A DNA stretch of 64,000 nt from CAVVEQ01 sp963828855 (lineage in GTDB: Bacteria; Chloroflexota; Anaerolineae; Anaerolineales; Anaerolineaceae): assembly GCA_963828855.1 (NCBI GenBank), contig CAWHGB010000002.1, positions 124,001 through 188,000 of the forward strand, given 5' to 3'. Positions 19,210 through 28,740 of the stretch are shown here, piece after piece. A program made the translations under genes and the position numbers. Within the stretch, counting starts at the first letter, position 1, and each line of letters starts with the position of its first letter. The notes below the pieces were generated by a model. That model saw only the letters and a program-made list of their open reading frames with translations, searched no databases and had not been told where the DNA came from.

Positions 19210-20293
19210 TTATTTCTTCAATTTTAAATATGCTTCTATAAACGGATCAATCTCCCCATCCAGAACTGCCTGGGTGTTGGAGGTTTCATAATCCGTGCGG
19301 TGATCCTTGACCATTTGATACGGATGCAGTACATACGAGCGGATCTGACTGCCCCATTCGGTTTTCAGGAATTCACCTTTTAATTCAGCAAGCTCTTTTT
19401 CCTGCTTTTTTTCATAGTTCTCCAATAACCGGGCTCGGAGAACACGCATTGCATTTTCCCTGTTTTGAAGCTGTGAGCGTTCATTCTGGCAGGACACCAC
19501 AATCCCTGTGGGGAGGTGGGTGATCCGAATGGCGGTGGAATTTTTCTGCACATTCTGACCGCCTGCTCCAGATGAGCGAAAGGAATCAATCTTCAGGTCT
19601 TCGGGATTGATCTGGATCACCGGGTCATCCTGGGAAGCCTCGGGCAGAACTTCCACCTGTGCGAAGGAAGTATGGCGGCGGTGAGCCGCATCAAACGGTG
19701 AAAGCCGAACCAACCGGTGGACTCCTTTTTCAGGGCGAAGATAACCGTAAACATTCTTACCGGATATTGAAACAGTGACACTCTTTATACCGGCTTCTTC
19801 CCCCTCAGTCTGATCGAGAACTTCCGTTTTGAATCCCTTGGATTCTGCCCAACGTAGGTACATCCGCAGAAGCATTCCTGCCCAATCACAGGCTTCTGTT
19901 CCCCCAGCACCGGAATTCAGGCTGAGGAATGCATTTCCCTTATCAAAGGTACCAGAAAGAAGCGTCTCTATTTCCAAAGATTCGATCTGCCTACCGATCA
20001 AATCCGTTTCAGCCAGGATCTCTGCTTCAAATTCCTCATCACCGGAACGTGCCAGTTCAAGGAAATCGTATGTTTTTTGTTTTATCTGATTCCACTGGTC
20101 TACTTCTGCGCGAAGGTCCGATATTTCCTTCATCAATACCTGTGCCTGGGCATGGTCAGACCAAATCGAAACATCCTCGGATTGTTTCACCAGATCCTGA
20201 AGATGATTTTCTTTTTCTGAAAAGTCAAAGATACTCCATAAGGTCATGAATTCGGGTTTGATACGATTCAAGCCTTGTGACAAGTTCCTGCAT
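19210..20293 (-). CDS. prfB: Peptide chain release factor 2 with programmed +1 frameshift
   Basis: Terminates translation at UGA and UAA. The ribosome starts at ATG 20293, reads 22 codons (MQELVTRLESYQTRIHDLMEYL), meets in-frame TGA at 20227-20225, and must shift +1 at CTT TGA C to continue as LDFSEKENHLQ. The main frame has the GGQ motif (SSGAGGQNVQKN, near residue 240) and a QSR-region equivalent of the RF2 anticodon tripeptide (SPFDAAHRRHTS). The ATG overlaps the ftsY stop (TAATG). A GGAG lies three bases before the CTT, as in the E. coli stimulator. Confidence 0.96.
20225..20230 (-). promoter_or_regulatory. prfB programmed +1 frameshift site (CTT TGA)
   Basis: Sequence TATCTTTGAC with GGAG three bases upstream of the CTT codon. 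This matches the autoregulatory site known in most bacterial RF2 genes, where low RF2 slows UGA decoding and favours the shift. Confidence 0.93.
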
Positions 20294-21219
20294 TATCCCT
20301 CCACTTTCAAATCAGACAAGATGCCATTGACAAAGGATTCGCGGTCGAATGACACAATATCCTCAGGTTTTTCACCCAACCCGATGAAGATCACCGGAAT
20401 CGCCAACTCTTTTTGAATGGCAAAAACCATTCCGCCATGAGAAGAGGTATCCATCTTTGATAGAATGATTCCGGTTACATTTACTGCTTCTTTGAAGTAC
20501 TTTGCCTGTTGAAAGGCATTTTGCCCGGTGGATGCATCCAAAACCAGCCATACTTCATGAGGAGCATTCTCAAGGGATTTTCCCAACACGCGGTGGACTT
20601 TTTTGATCTCCTCCATCAAGTTGAAGCGGGTGTGTAAACGACCTGCAGTATCGATTATCAGAAGATCAATATCACGGGCGAGCGCAGCCTGAACCGAATC
20701 GTATGCCACCGCCCCAGGGTCGCTGTTAGGTTGACCGGAGATCACAGGGATACTTAGCCGGTTGCCCCATTCCTCTAGTTGATCGATCGCTGCCGCGCGA
20801 TACGTATCAGCGGCAGCTAATAGAACTTTGAGGCCAGATCGTTGATACAAGCTTCCGAGTTTCGCGGCAGTGGTCGTCTTGCCGGAACCATTAACTCCCA
20901 CAAAGAGGATAACTTCCGGATGGTGATCGCAAGGATCGTAATTTCTTGGTTGGTCAAGGCGTGAAAGAAGCTCCGTGCGAACAATAGGAAAAAAGTCCCT
21001 GGTTTTTATAATCCCCAAATCACTGGTTATTTTGCGAAGGGAAGCAAGGATGGATTGAGTAGTTTCGATTCCCATATCCGCCTGGAGGAACACTGATTCT
21101 AAATCATCCCAAGTTTCTGGAGTGATCTCCGAAGCGCCAAATGTTGAAGCCAGGTGACTAATTGCGGAATTCCGGGTCTTTGCCAGACCCGACATCCATT
21201 TTTCAAGTAAGGCGGGCAT
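20293..21219 (-). CDS. ftsY: Signal recognition particle receptor FtsY
   Basis: SRP receptor GTPase that docks ribosome-nascent chain complexes at the membrane. The 308 residues cover only the N and G domains. G1 is GVNGSGKTTTAAKLG (near residue 109), followed by DTYRAAAIDQLEEWG, G3 DTAGRLHTRFNLMEE and G4 LSKMDTSSHGG. The acidic A domain of E. coli is missing, as is common outside Proteobacteria. It lies between rlmN and prfB and overlaps the prfB start by one base. Confidence 0.95.
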   Translation of the reverse strand: MPALLEKWMSGLAKTRNSAISHLASTFGASEITPETWDDLESVFLQADMGIETTQSILASLRKITSDLGIIKTRDFFPIVRTELLSRLDQPRNYDPCDHHPEVILFVGVNGSGKTTTAAKLGSLYQRSGLKVLLAAADTYRAAAIDQLEEWGNRLSIPVISGQPNSDPGAVAYDSVQAALARDIDLLIIDTAGRLHTRFNLMEEIKKVHRVLGKSLENAPHEVWLVLDASTGQNAFQQAKYFKEAVNVTGIILSKMDTSSHGGMVFAIQKELAIPVIFIGLGEKPEDIVSFDRESFVNGILSDLKVEG

Positions 21220-21243
21220 CGCCGAGATTATAACATGCGGGGG

Positions 21244-22305
21244 TTATTGCGGTTCCTTAGTATCAAGATAGGCGAGCTGTCCACATCCAGCTTGAATATC
21301 CAATCCTTTCCTGAGGCGCATTGTGGCAGGTATACCAGATTTCTGCAGGATATTTAGGAATGTTCTTGCGCGGAATGAATCACTACCTTTTTGATGATAA
21401 CTTTTTGAAGTATTTAGCTGGATCAGGTTGACATGGCAAAGCATGCCTTTGATCTTGGAAACCAATTCCCGAGACTGATCTATTGAATCATTTATTCCAT
21501 CGATGAGAGCATATTCAAAAGTTATTCTTCGGCCGGTAAAGTTTACATATTCACGGCAAGCGCTGAGCAAATCCGCGAGTGGATATTTTTTATTTATCGG
21601 GATAAGTTGGTTACGAAGCGCATCGTTTGGCGCGTGAAGACTGACAGCCAGGTTCACTTGGCGCTTTTCGTTGGTAAAACGGACTATACCCGGGATGATC
21701 CCGACCGTGGAGATGGTGAATCTGCGTTCGCTCATCCCAAAACCTTTTGGGTCATTCAAAACATCGATGGCGCTGATAGTATTTTCGTAATTAAGAAATG
21801 GTTCACCCATTCCCATAAGCACGACATTTGATAATTTTTGAGAAGAAGTTTTGAGCCTTCGCGAAAAATAAATCACCTGTTCGATGATTTCCCCCCGGGA
21901 AAGATTCGCGATGAATCCCATCTGACCAGTTGAGCAAAATGAACATCCAACCGGGCAGCCAGATTGAGAAGAAATGCATAACGTGTTTCGATCCTGGTAT
22001 TGCATGAGAACAGTTTCAATGTGGTTTCCGTCCCTCGTACGAAAAAGGATCTTCTCGGTTTTCTGATCTGAAGAAATCAAGGACCGAACTGAATCCAACG
22101 AGGTGAAATCGAATGATTCACCCAACAACCCCCGCAGTTCATTGGGGATGGTGAAGAAATGTTCTGGTTTGTCCCAAAAATGCTGATAAACCCCTTCCCA
22201 AATCTGATCTTTGCGATACTTCGGCTCACCATTATCAAGGAGGAAATCTGTGAGATCATCACCCGAAAGGTCAAAGAAAATTGGCTTCGGATTCCTGGAT
22301 TTCAA
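21244..22305 (-). CDS. rlmN: Dual-specificity RNA methyltransferase RlmN (radical SAM)
   Basis: Methylates C2 of A2503 in 23S rRNA and of A37 in some tRNAs. The radical SAM motif is CPVGCSFCSTG, after CISSQSG. VLMGMGEPFLNY and the C-terminal Cys in QAGCGQL are the family landmarks, the latter being the second catalytic Cys. The open frame extends upstream to 22368, into the HAD-IIA gene. The start TTG 22305 is chosen because it gives normal length and lies just after the stop of that gene. Part of a minus-strand run HAD-IIA, rlmN, ftsY, prfB. Confidence 0.93.
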   Translation of the reverse strand: MKSRNPKPIFFDLSGDDLTDFLLDNGEPKYRKDQIWEGVYQHFWDKPEHFFTIPNELRGLLGESFDFTSLDSVRSLISSDQKTEKILFRTRDGNHIETVLMQYQDRNTLCISSQSGCPVGCSFCSTGQMGFIANLSRGEIIEQVIYFSRRLKTSSQKLSNVVLMGMGEPFLNYENTISAIDVLNDPKGFGMSERRFTISTVGIIPGIVRFTNEKRQVNLAVSLHAPNDALRNQLIPINKKYPLADLLSACREYVNFTGRRITFEYALIDGINDSIDQSRELVSKIKGMLCHVNLIQLNTSKSYHQKGSDSFRARTFLNILQKSGIPATMRLRKGLDIQAGCGQLAYLDTKEPQ

Positions 22306-22313
22306 ATCGGTAT

Positions 22314-23096
22314 TTATCCCAGCATTTCTATGAGGTCGGACGCGATCAAATCTGGTTGTGGGGTCCAACTTTTCCCGTCTTCGAGGGTGGATACCCCGGT
22401 AAGGACCAACCCAGAACGACAGCCTGCTCTTTGGGCACCCAGAATATCCGTTTCCAGGCGATCACCGATCCCGATTATTTCATTCGGTTTCAACCCCAGT
22501 TCTTCAAAGCAAAGATCGAAAAGGTAGGGGGAAGGCTTTCCGGCGATGATCGGCTCCTGTCCGCTGGCTGCTTGAACAAAGGCAATGAAAGGACCTGAGC
22601 CCGGGATAAAACCTTCTGGTGTAGGGAAGGTAAAATCCGGGTTTGTTCCATAAAAGGGAGCGCCAGCACGAATGAACCGGTAGGCTTTAACGAATTTCTC
22701 GAATGTGATATTACGATCAAAACCGACAACAACAGCAAGGGGATTATCCTCGGAATAATAGAACCCTGCGGATTCCAGGGCAGAAAAAGAACCCGTTTCC
22801 CCAATAATATAGACTGGTCCAGATTGCGGAAAACGTTTTTTCAATAGGAAGACCACCCCCATCGGTGAATTGATGATCATGGAAGGCGGTATAGATACCC
22901 CGAACTTTGCCAATTTCTCCGAAAATTGCTCAGGAGTTTTGGTTTGGTTGTTGGTGAGCAGGCGAACTTTAAGATCGAGTTCCTCCATTCTTCGAAACGC
23001 AGCGGGAAGATCGATCAACGGGGTATTATCGCGCCAAAGAACACCATCCATGTCGAGTAGGATGGCTTTGACTTCGGGAAGGAGTTTCTTGATCAT
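22314..23096 (-). CDS. HAD-IIA family hydrolase (NagD/4-nitrophenylphosphatase-like)
   Basis: Sugar- or nucleotide-phosphate phosphatase of 260 residues. Motif I is LLDMDGVLWRDN (residues 13-24), motif II LTNNQTKTP, motif III Lys in AGKPSPY, and motif IV GIGDRLETDILGAQRAG. The C2B cap between motifs II and III is typical of the IIA subfamily. The substrate is not deducible. It is the first gene after the clpP terminator. Confidence 0.88.
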   Translation of the reverse strand: MIKKLLPEVKAILLDMDGVLWRDNTPLIDLPAAFRRMEELDLKVRLLTNNQTKTPEQFSEKLAKFGVSIPPSMIINSPMGVVFLLKKRFPQSGPVYIIGETGSFSALESAGFYYSEDNPLAVVVGFDRNITFEKFVKAYRFIRAGAPFYGTNPDFTFPTPEGFIPGSGPFIAFVQAASGQEPIIAGKPSPYLFDLCFEELGLKPNEIIGIGDRLETDILGAQRAGCRSGLVLTGVSTLEDGKSWTPQPDLIASDLIEMLG

Positions 23097-23105
23097 ATTT
23101 CCTTA

Positions 23106-23139
23106 GAAAAATTGCCGGGAATAGCTACACCGGCAATTT
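23106..23139 (-). terminator. Terminator after clpP
   Basis: Ten-bp stem (AAATTGCCGG with CCGGCAATTT), 11-base loop, then T-rich TTTTTC on the minus strand, 24 bp after the clpP stop. Confidence 0.75.
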
Positions 23140-23162
23140 CGAATGAATTTGATTTTCTGAGA

Positions 23163-23765
23163 TTACTTCGCTGTTTTCAAAACTTGATCGACCAACCCGT
23201 ACTCAACCGCCTGTTCTGCTTCGAGGTAGAAATTCCTATCGGTATCCCGTTCGATCACTTCCAGGGTCTGACCTGTGGAGTCTGCCATGATCTGGTTGAG
23301 ACGTGCTTTTAGACGGAGAATTTCCTTGGCTTGAATTTCGATATCAGAAGCTTGACCTTCTGCGCCACCCAGCGGTTGGTGCATATGAATGGTAGCATGG
23401 GGCAGGGCGTATCGTTGCCCCTTGGTGCCTGCGGCCAAAAGAACAGTTCCAAACGATGCGGTCACACCCACTGCGACCGTGCTGATCTTGTTTGGGATCA
23501 TTTTCATCGTATCATATATCGCAAGACCGGAATAAATCTGCCCACCAGGTGAATTAATATACATTTGGATCATTTTATCGGGGTCTTCGTGGCTGAGGTA
23601 CAAAAGTTGGGCTACGACCACATTGGCAACCTGGTCGTCGATGGCTGTCCCAACAAAAATGATTCTTTCCCGTAACAAGAGGGAATAGATATCGTAAGCG
23701 CGCTCGCCCCGACCGGATGATTCAACGACCATGGGGATGACGGAATTAAACTTGTTTGTCTTCAT
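23163..23765 (-). CDS. clpP: ATP-dependent Clp protease proteolytic subunit
   Basis: Tetradecameric serine peptidase that degrades proteins fed by ClpX or ClpA/C. The 200-residue product has the catalytic Ser in VTASFGTVLLAAG (usual ASMG, here ASFG) and the His in ATIHMHQPLGG; the Asp lies in the RDTDRNFYL region. It starts at ATG 23765 with AAGGAG 5 bases upstream. The start overlaps the tig coding region by 20 bases, giving tight coupling of trigger factor and protease as in many bacteria. No clpX follows in the window. Confidence 0.95.
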   Translation of the reverse strand: MKTNKFNSVIPMVVESSGRGERAYDIYSLLLRERIIFVGTAIDDQVANVVVAQLLYLSHEDPDKMIQMYINSPGGQIYSGLAIYDTMKMIPNKISTVAVGVTASFGTVLLAAGTKGQRYALPHATIHMHQPLGGAEGQASDIEIQAKEILRLKARLNQIMADSTGQTLEVIERDTDRNFYLEAEQAVEYGLVDQVLKTAK

Positions 23766-25260
23766 TTTTCTCCTTGCCTTTTTTAGTTGCTTTCACTGCA
23801 GGTTTTGATGATTTTGCCACTGCGGAAGTTGCAGGAATTTCCGCTGCCGGAGCTGAATCTGTTTCAGTTTTTTTCCTGGATTTTTTCATAGGTTTATTCA
23901 CCATATCGATCTCCGGTTTTTCGGTTGACTGATATTCACCGGAAGCGATAGATTTCAAAGTTGATAAAACCCTTCGATTCATGGCTCGACTGGCAGCTTG
24001 GACTGCCATGGCATTGACAATCTGTTGTGAATTTGTCTTTCGGGTGAGTTTTTCAAAATCCTTGGATCCCTGCAGGCTGGATAGTGTCGCATTCAGCTCC
24101 TGGTTGATCTCGTCCTGGCTCAACTGGATTTTTTCTTCCTTGGCGACCTGCTCCAATACCAAGGAGCGTTCCAGGCGTTTCTTCCCAGCAGGTTTCAACT
24201 CTTCATCAATAAAGGACTCCCTGGTTTTATTATTCAGCTTTAAATATGTCTCAATGTCCATTTTCTGAGCTGCCAGATCTTCCTGGAAGTGTTCCATAAG
24301 GTGATTAACTTCATCATCAAGCATCTGCGGTGGGTATTTAATCACTGCCTGAGAAGTTATGGTATTGAGAAGTTCATCGAAATATTTTTGGTCATAATCA
24401 TTCTGATTGCGCTCAGTTAACCGGGCATGGATCGAATCCAGAAGAGCCTGGTAATTTTCAAAATCACCTAGAGATTTCGCAAATTCATCATTCAGCTCGG
24501 GCAGCTTCATGAATTTAACGCTTAAAACTTTATAAGTAAACTTAACTGTTTTTTCGGAAAGCTCCGGGTAGAGATATTCCGTTGGATACGTATGGTCCAC
24601 GGATTTCTCATCATCCGCCACCAAACCAATCAAGTTCTGGTCGAATCCTTTATAAGGGAAGGGATCATCCGTAGAAGTTTCACCAATCCAAATTTGAGTA
24701 TCGGATTCTTTAACGATAGACGGATCCTGACCTTCAGATGGATTCTGGATGGTTCCAGTAAGTTTCAGATACACCATATCCCCAACAGCAGCTGGGTGGT
24801 CTACGGGTTCAGCTACAGCTAGCATACGCTGAAATTCAGCCAGGGTTCGTTGAACTTCAGTTTCATCGAGGGCGGGGGGCGTATACAGCTTTCGAATGGA
24901 ATGATATTCTTTGAGATCCACCTCAGGTTCGAGGGGGATGATAAATGAGAATGTGGGTGGATTCGTATTTACGATCTTTTCCAAAGAGCCGGGTCCTGAG
25001 GGTTTGATTTTGGATTCATCCAATACCTTCGGATAAATATCATCCACCATCATTTCAATCGCGCGGTTTTGGATATATTCATCCCCATACATCCGACGAA
25101 TGACGGAAACGGGAGCTTTTCCAGGGCGGAATCCGGGAATTTTCGAATCCCGGGAAATTTTTTGAGCAGCTTTCACAGAAAACTGATCCAGTTCTTCACT
25201 GCTGCATTCAACAATTACGTCAACCTGATGGTCATCACGGGGTTTCTGATCGATTTTCAA
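23746..25260 (-). CDS. tig: Trigger factor
   Basis: Ribosome-associated chaperone and peptidyl-prolyl isomerase. The ribosome-binding signature is PGFRPGKAPVSVIRRMYG (near residue 43), followed by the FKBP-like PPIase domain and the long helical C-terminal domain. At 504 residues it is about 60-70 longer than E. coli. The extra part is a Lys/Ala/Ser/Pro-rich tail ending KKGKEKNEDKQV. It starts at TTG 25260 with AAAAGGAA upstream. A tRNA-Leu gene lies directly upstream on the same strand. Confidence 0.93.
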   Translation of the reverse strand: MKIDQKPRDDHQVDVIVECSSEELDQFSVKAAQKISRDSKIPGFRPGKAPVSVIRRMYGDEYIQNRAIEMMVDDIYPKVLDESKIKPSGPGSLEKIVNTNPPTFSFIIPLEPEVDLKEYHSIRKLYTPPALDETEVQRTLAEFQRMLAVAEPVDHPAAVGDMVYLKLTGTIQNPSEGQDPSIVKESDTQIWIGETSTDDPFPYKGFDQNLIGLVADDEKSVDHTYPTEYLYPELSEKTVKFTYKVLSVKFMKLPELNDEFAKSLGDFENYQALLDSIHARLTERNQNDYDQKYFDELLNTITSQAVIKYPPQMLDDEVNHLMEHFQEDLAAQKMDIETYLKLNNKTRESFIDEELKPAGKKRLERSLVLEQVAKEEKIQLSQDEINQELNATLSSLQGSKDFEKLTRKTNSQQIVNAMAVQAASRAMNRRVLSTLKSIASGEYQSTEKPEIDMVNKPMKKSRKKTETDSAPAAEIPATSAVAKSSKPAVKATKKGKEKNEDKQV

Positions 25261-25287
25261 AATAAATTCCTTTTCTCAATTTAGCGA

Positions 25288-25369
25288 TGGGGAAGGAGGG
25301 ACTTGAACCCTCACGCCTTGCGGCACATGATCCTAAGTCATGCCTGTCTGCCAATTCCAGCACTTCCCC
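25288..25369 (-). tRNA. tRNA-Leu(TAG)
   Basis: Class II tRNA with a long variable arm. Acceptor GGGGAAG pairs with CTTCCCC. The anticodon stem CATGA/TCATG encloses CTTAGGA (anticodon TAG). The T-loop is TTCAAGT and the discriminator is A. No CCA is encoded. Confidence 0.93.
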
Positions 25370-25380
25370 AAAGACATCGA

Positions 25381-25409
25381 ATTATAAACAGTTCCAAAAC
25401 GAGCGTCAA
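25381..25409 (-). promoter_or_regulatory. tRNA-Leu promoter
   Basis: TTGACG, 17-base spacer, TATAAT, near-perfect sigma-70 consensus. The -10 ends 11 bases before the tRNA 5' end. It is the clearest promoter in the window. Confidence 0.85.
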
Positions 25410-25419
25410 TAACGATGTT

Positions 25420-26178
25420 TTAAGTTTCGCCCCACCCGAAAAAGACAGGAATGTACTGAACTCTGGTTTTTGACTTAAAGGCTTGGTAATCAAGGGATTT
25501 TATTTGAGCAAGTTTTTCCTTCGGGATCCTATCGGCGTTATCCTGCACAATGATTTGCCATTCGGATTCAAATTCTTCCACTGGATGAGAATTAGTTGAT
25601 GACCAGGAAATAATGCCTGTATGGATCGCTCTGAACCCTGACTCCCGAAGTAAGGCGGTGATTTTCCTTCCCATAAAAGGATCTGCTCCCTGAGACTGGA
25701 GACTTTCGATTTGCATTTCCTTTAAAATCCCCAATTCGAGGGGAAAATCGATTCTGCCTCCATAATCAGGTTCGGAAAAAATAAAGAAAATTCCACCTTT
25801 AATCAAAACCCGTTTAATTTCCAGAATCACAGCCATAGGGTTCTTTAACCAGAGCAATAAATAATGACAGAAGCATTGATCAAAGGTCCCTGTTGCGAAT
25901 GGAAGACGGTAACCATCCCCAGCGATCAGGCTTCTTTCAGAAGATTTTTCCCGAAAAAAACGAAGAGAAGATAAATCCAGATCGATCCCGGCGATCAATC
26001 CACCAGGTACGTGAGGATAATCTGAAAGCACTGCACCTGTGCCACAGCCGACTTCCAACACCTTCGAAAATGGGGGCAGGGGAAACTTTTGCTGACAAAT
26101 ATTTCGGATTTCAGCAGACCAACGACTTTGTATGCGGAAGCGGTGATCCCAATCTGTAATGGCGAGACCCGGGTTCAC
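25420..26178 (-). CDS. Class I SAM-dependent methyltransferase of the radical-SAM operon
   Basis: Cytoplasmic methyltransferase of 252 residues. The SAM-binding motif is VLEVGCGTGAV (near residue 39), followed by an acidic loop (GIDLD), DGYRLPFATGTFD and a C-terminal beta segment ending in FGWGE. The target is unknown. It starts at GTG 26178, overlapping the TGA of the pseudo-radical-SAM gene (GTGA), so it is co-translated with it. Being the last gene of the operon 25420-30791, it may act on the same substrate, but that is inference. A small-molecule or tRNA methyltransferase role cannot be ruled out. Confidence 0.82.
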   Translation of the reverse strand: MNPGLAITDWDHRFRIQSRWSAEIRNICQQKFPLPPFSKVLEVGCGTGAVLSDYPHVPGGLIAGIDLDLSSLRFFREKSSERSLIAGDGYRLPFATGTFDQCFCHYLLLWLKNPMAVILEIKRVLIKGGIFFIFSEPDYGGRIDFPLELGILKEMQIESLQSQGADPFMGRKITALLRESGFRAIHTGIISWSSTNSHPVEEFESEWQIIVQDNADRIPKEKLAQIKSLDYQAFKSKTRVQYIPVFFGWGET

Positions 26179-27329
26179 CTTTGTTTCCAGATGGTTTCCC
26201 AGGGATCAGAAAGTAAGTTTCCGAGCTTTCGTGATTCGTCCTTATCCGGAAGCACGTCGCCATCCGGTTCGATATAAAGCCAGGCTTTTCCTGCTCCACT
26301 GGCGTTTTCATTATTATCGGTAAGTTCGAGCGCGATTGGATGGCTGGCAGAGTACGGCACGGGTAAATCCCAAACAAGTTTGATCCCTTTTTGTTGGATA
26401 TATTGCTGAGTGGAACTTAACAACCCAGCCAGTTCGTTTGTATCCATGCTCAAGGAAAGACTGGGTACAGATAATGCTGAGAGTTTATCGATGATTCCGC
26501 GGATATTCTCTGCATTCTTTTGGGTAATTGTGATATGCACTGTTAGGTAAATATCCTCGGCCAGGGTATCTTTCAATGCTTCCCATGAGCTTGAATCTGA
26601 ATCATCCAATAAGAGCATTAGATGGTCAAGACCGGCATTTAAAAGGGTATGAAGATAAACTGGATCAGACAATCGACTGCCATCGGTGATCAAGCCGCAG
26701 ACAAGCTCCAATTTTTCGGTATGAGAGATAAGTTCAGCGAGATCCGGACGGGTAGTTGCTTCCCCCCCGGTGAAGATCACATGAGGTATACCCGCATTGG
26801 AAGCTTTTTCAAGAATTATTTTCCACTCATCAGTGGTCAACTCCCTGTCCACTCTTTTTTCGATTTTTCCAGGATCCATATCTGAAACGCATTTGTAAGT
26901 AAGGGCACAGTCCAAACGATAGGGGGCAGAAATATCCGCACTATAAGGGTCAAGCCTTTCGAGATCGATGAAAAGTTCCGGGGCAAGATCAGGTGTGGTT
27001 AGAAGAGTTTGAATCTGGTTTTTTATGGTTTGATAATCCTGCGAAGCCTGTACCGCTTTGATCTTGTAACGGCTCTGCATGAGCCTGCCAACTTCATCTG
27101 GATGCTTCTTCTGAATAAAGTAATAAGAATATTCAGAAGCAGTCTGATTGAGATGCAGGACCGTTGATGCATTCACCACCAGTAGACCTTCACCATCAGG
27201 ATCGATCCTGAGATGCATCCGGTATGGAGGTGTCATATCTGCAGGGGATTGAAAATGATACAGCCCAGCGGGAATGGGTTTGGCAGGTTTGAATATTTTA
27301 TCCGACCAAATTTGGATTCGATTTTTCAT
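26175..27329 (-). CDS. Pseudo-radical SAM/SPASM protein with PqqD-like N-terminal domain
   Basis: 384 residues, clearly paralogous to the neighbour 27343-28730. Residues about 37-110 resemble a PqqD/RRE winged helix (LLVVNASTVLHLN). The radical SAM barrel keeps FTGGEATTRPDLAELI, but the cluster motif CxxxCxxC reads C147-VSD-M-DP-G, so two of three ligands are gone. The SPASM part keeps YIEPDGDVLP yet has lost its cysteines, and it ends early at IWKQR. The open frame is intact over its full length, so it is a maintained protein, not a decayed gene. Likely a non-catalytic partner of the active paralogue. It starts 13 bp after that gene. Confidence 0.8.
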   Translation of the reverse strand: MKNRIQIWSDKIFKPAKPIPAGLYHFQSPADMTPPYRMHLRIDPDGEGLLVVNASTVLHLNQTASEYSYYFIQKKHPDEVGRLMQSRYKIKAVQASQDYQTIKNQIQTLLTTPDLAPELFIDLERLDPYSADISAPYRLDCALTYKCVSDMDPGKIEKRVDRELTTDEWKIILEKASNAGIPHVIFTGGEATTRPDLAELISHTEKLELVCGLITDGSRLSDPVYLHTLLNAGLDHLMLLLDDSDSSSWEALKDTLAEDIYLTVHITITQKNAENIRGIIDKLSALSVPSLSLSMDTNELAGLLSSTQQYIQQKGIKLVWDLPVPYSASHPIALELTDNNENASGAGKAWLYIEPDGDVLPDKDESRKLGNLLSDPWETIWKQR

Positions 27330-27342
27330 AATTTACCTCCAA

Positions 27343-28730
27343 TTAATTCGTCAAGCCCATCGTCATTTTATCCGGCTCGGGATTTTTTATCCCGGATTCC
27401 AAAGGACATCCTCCTCCACACTCTATGAGAAAGGAGCAATCAAGACATTTGGAAGGAGCCAGTGATCGATTGCGCAATTTTAAAGCGAGGGGATGATTCC
27501 AAATCGAACCCCAGGGGTCCGTCAGAATATTTCCAAGCGAAGAATAATAGGACTGGCAGGGAATTACGGAACCATCCGGTTCGATGCACATATTGTAGAG
27601 AGCCGCTGTACAGCCTTTTACCCCCAATTGCATTTGCACCGGGTCAAAACGACAATACTGGGTGGGTGTGTACCAGATCAATCTTTGGTGATTTCTTGAG
27701 GTGATGTCTCTGGCCATCTCGAGTAAATCCGGTAGTTCTGATTCATCCAAACCGGTACCGACATTTCTTCCGCTTCCAGAATATATCAGTGCATTCAAAC
27801 CAACCGTCGGTACTCCGATATCGGCTAGGAAATCAAGAGTTTCGCGCAAATATTTTGAATTCTCTTTTAATAACGTGGTATTCGTCATCACGAACAATGT
27901 TCTGGGTTAAAGCGTTTTGAATCCCGCGGGTTGTATCTTTCCAGGCACCCTGCCTGGCTACCATACGGTCATGGATGGATTCCAAATGGGATTCAAGTGT
28001 GATCTGGACATGATCCAAACCTGCGGAAACCAGAGCAGAAACGAAGGACGCATCTTTTAATTTACGGCCATTTGTGTTCAGACCGGTGATCTGTCCGAGG
28101 GATCCTGCATAGTGAATCAACTCAGCGAGGTCTGGATACAGGGTAGGCTCTCCACCAGTGAAGACGATGTGGGGAATACCGGTGGACCACAATCGGGATA
28201 ATACTTCCTTCCAGGAAGAGGCACTCAGTTCAATTCGATCGCGAGGGGTTTCATTGTAGCAATGAGAACACTCGTTGTTACAGAAATATGTTAATGCCAA
28301 ATCCATCCGGTAAGGAGCGGAAGGCGAGCTTGAAAACGGTGTGTTTGTTTCCAACTCGTAATCGCAGATCGGGCAGCCACCCTGCGGATCGAGTAGACCA
28401 TCCATTTTCACTTTAAAAGCGGCATAATCAGCACGAATTTGATTTGGTGAAGCAATATATTCAGACCGGAGCGTCTTGATAACCTCATTTTCCGGCACTC
28501 CTTTCAAGAGAAAGGTAAGCCATCCGCGTTCCGCTGGGATTGAGGTGATAGATCGTATTAGCATTCACGAACAACACTCCCGATCCATCCGCGTCGATTC
28601 GCAGGTGTACCCGGGAGATGCCCTGATCATGGGAAAATGAGAATTGAAATATGGAAGGATCAGTCGATTTAAGGTCAAACTGACTCCGTGAGGGGTTTAC
28701 CCAATTTCTGAATCGATCAAACGCAGCCAT
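27343..28730 (-). CDS. Radical SAM/SPASM peptide-maturase-like enzyme with PqqD-like domain (two frameshifts)
   Basis: The restored product is about 460 residues. Residues about 38-105 resemble the PqqD/RRE fold that binds peptide substrates (VLFVNANTIYHLNPSERGW). The active motif CNNECSHCY (CxxxCxxC) and FTGGEPTLYPDLAEL follow. The SPASM domain has CIEPDGSVIPCQSYY, then CLDCSFLIECGGGCPLE, giving ligands for auxiliary clusters. Frames break near 28535 (AGC GGA A) and 27890; each is repaired by one base. The architecture is that of RiPP and quinone-cofactor maturases. It lies between the Cys-tailed membrane protein gene and the pseudo-enzyme gene. Confidence 0.85.
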
Positions 28731-28740
28731 TTAAATAGAT

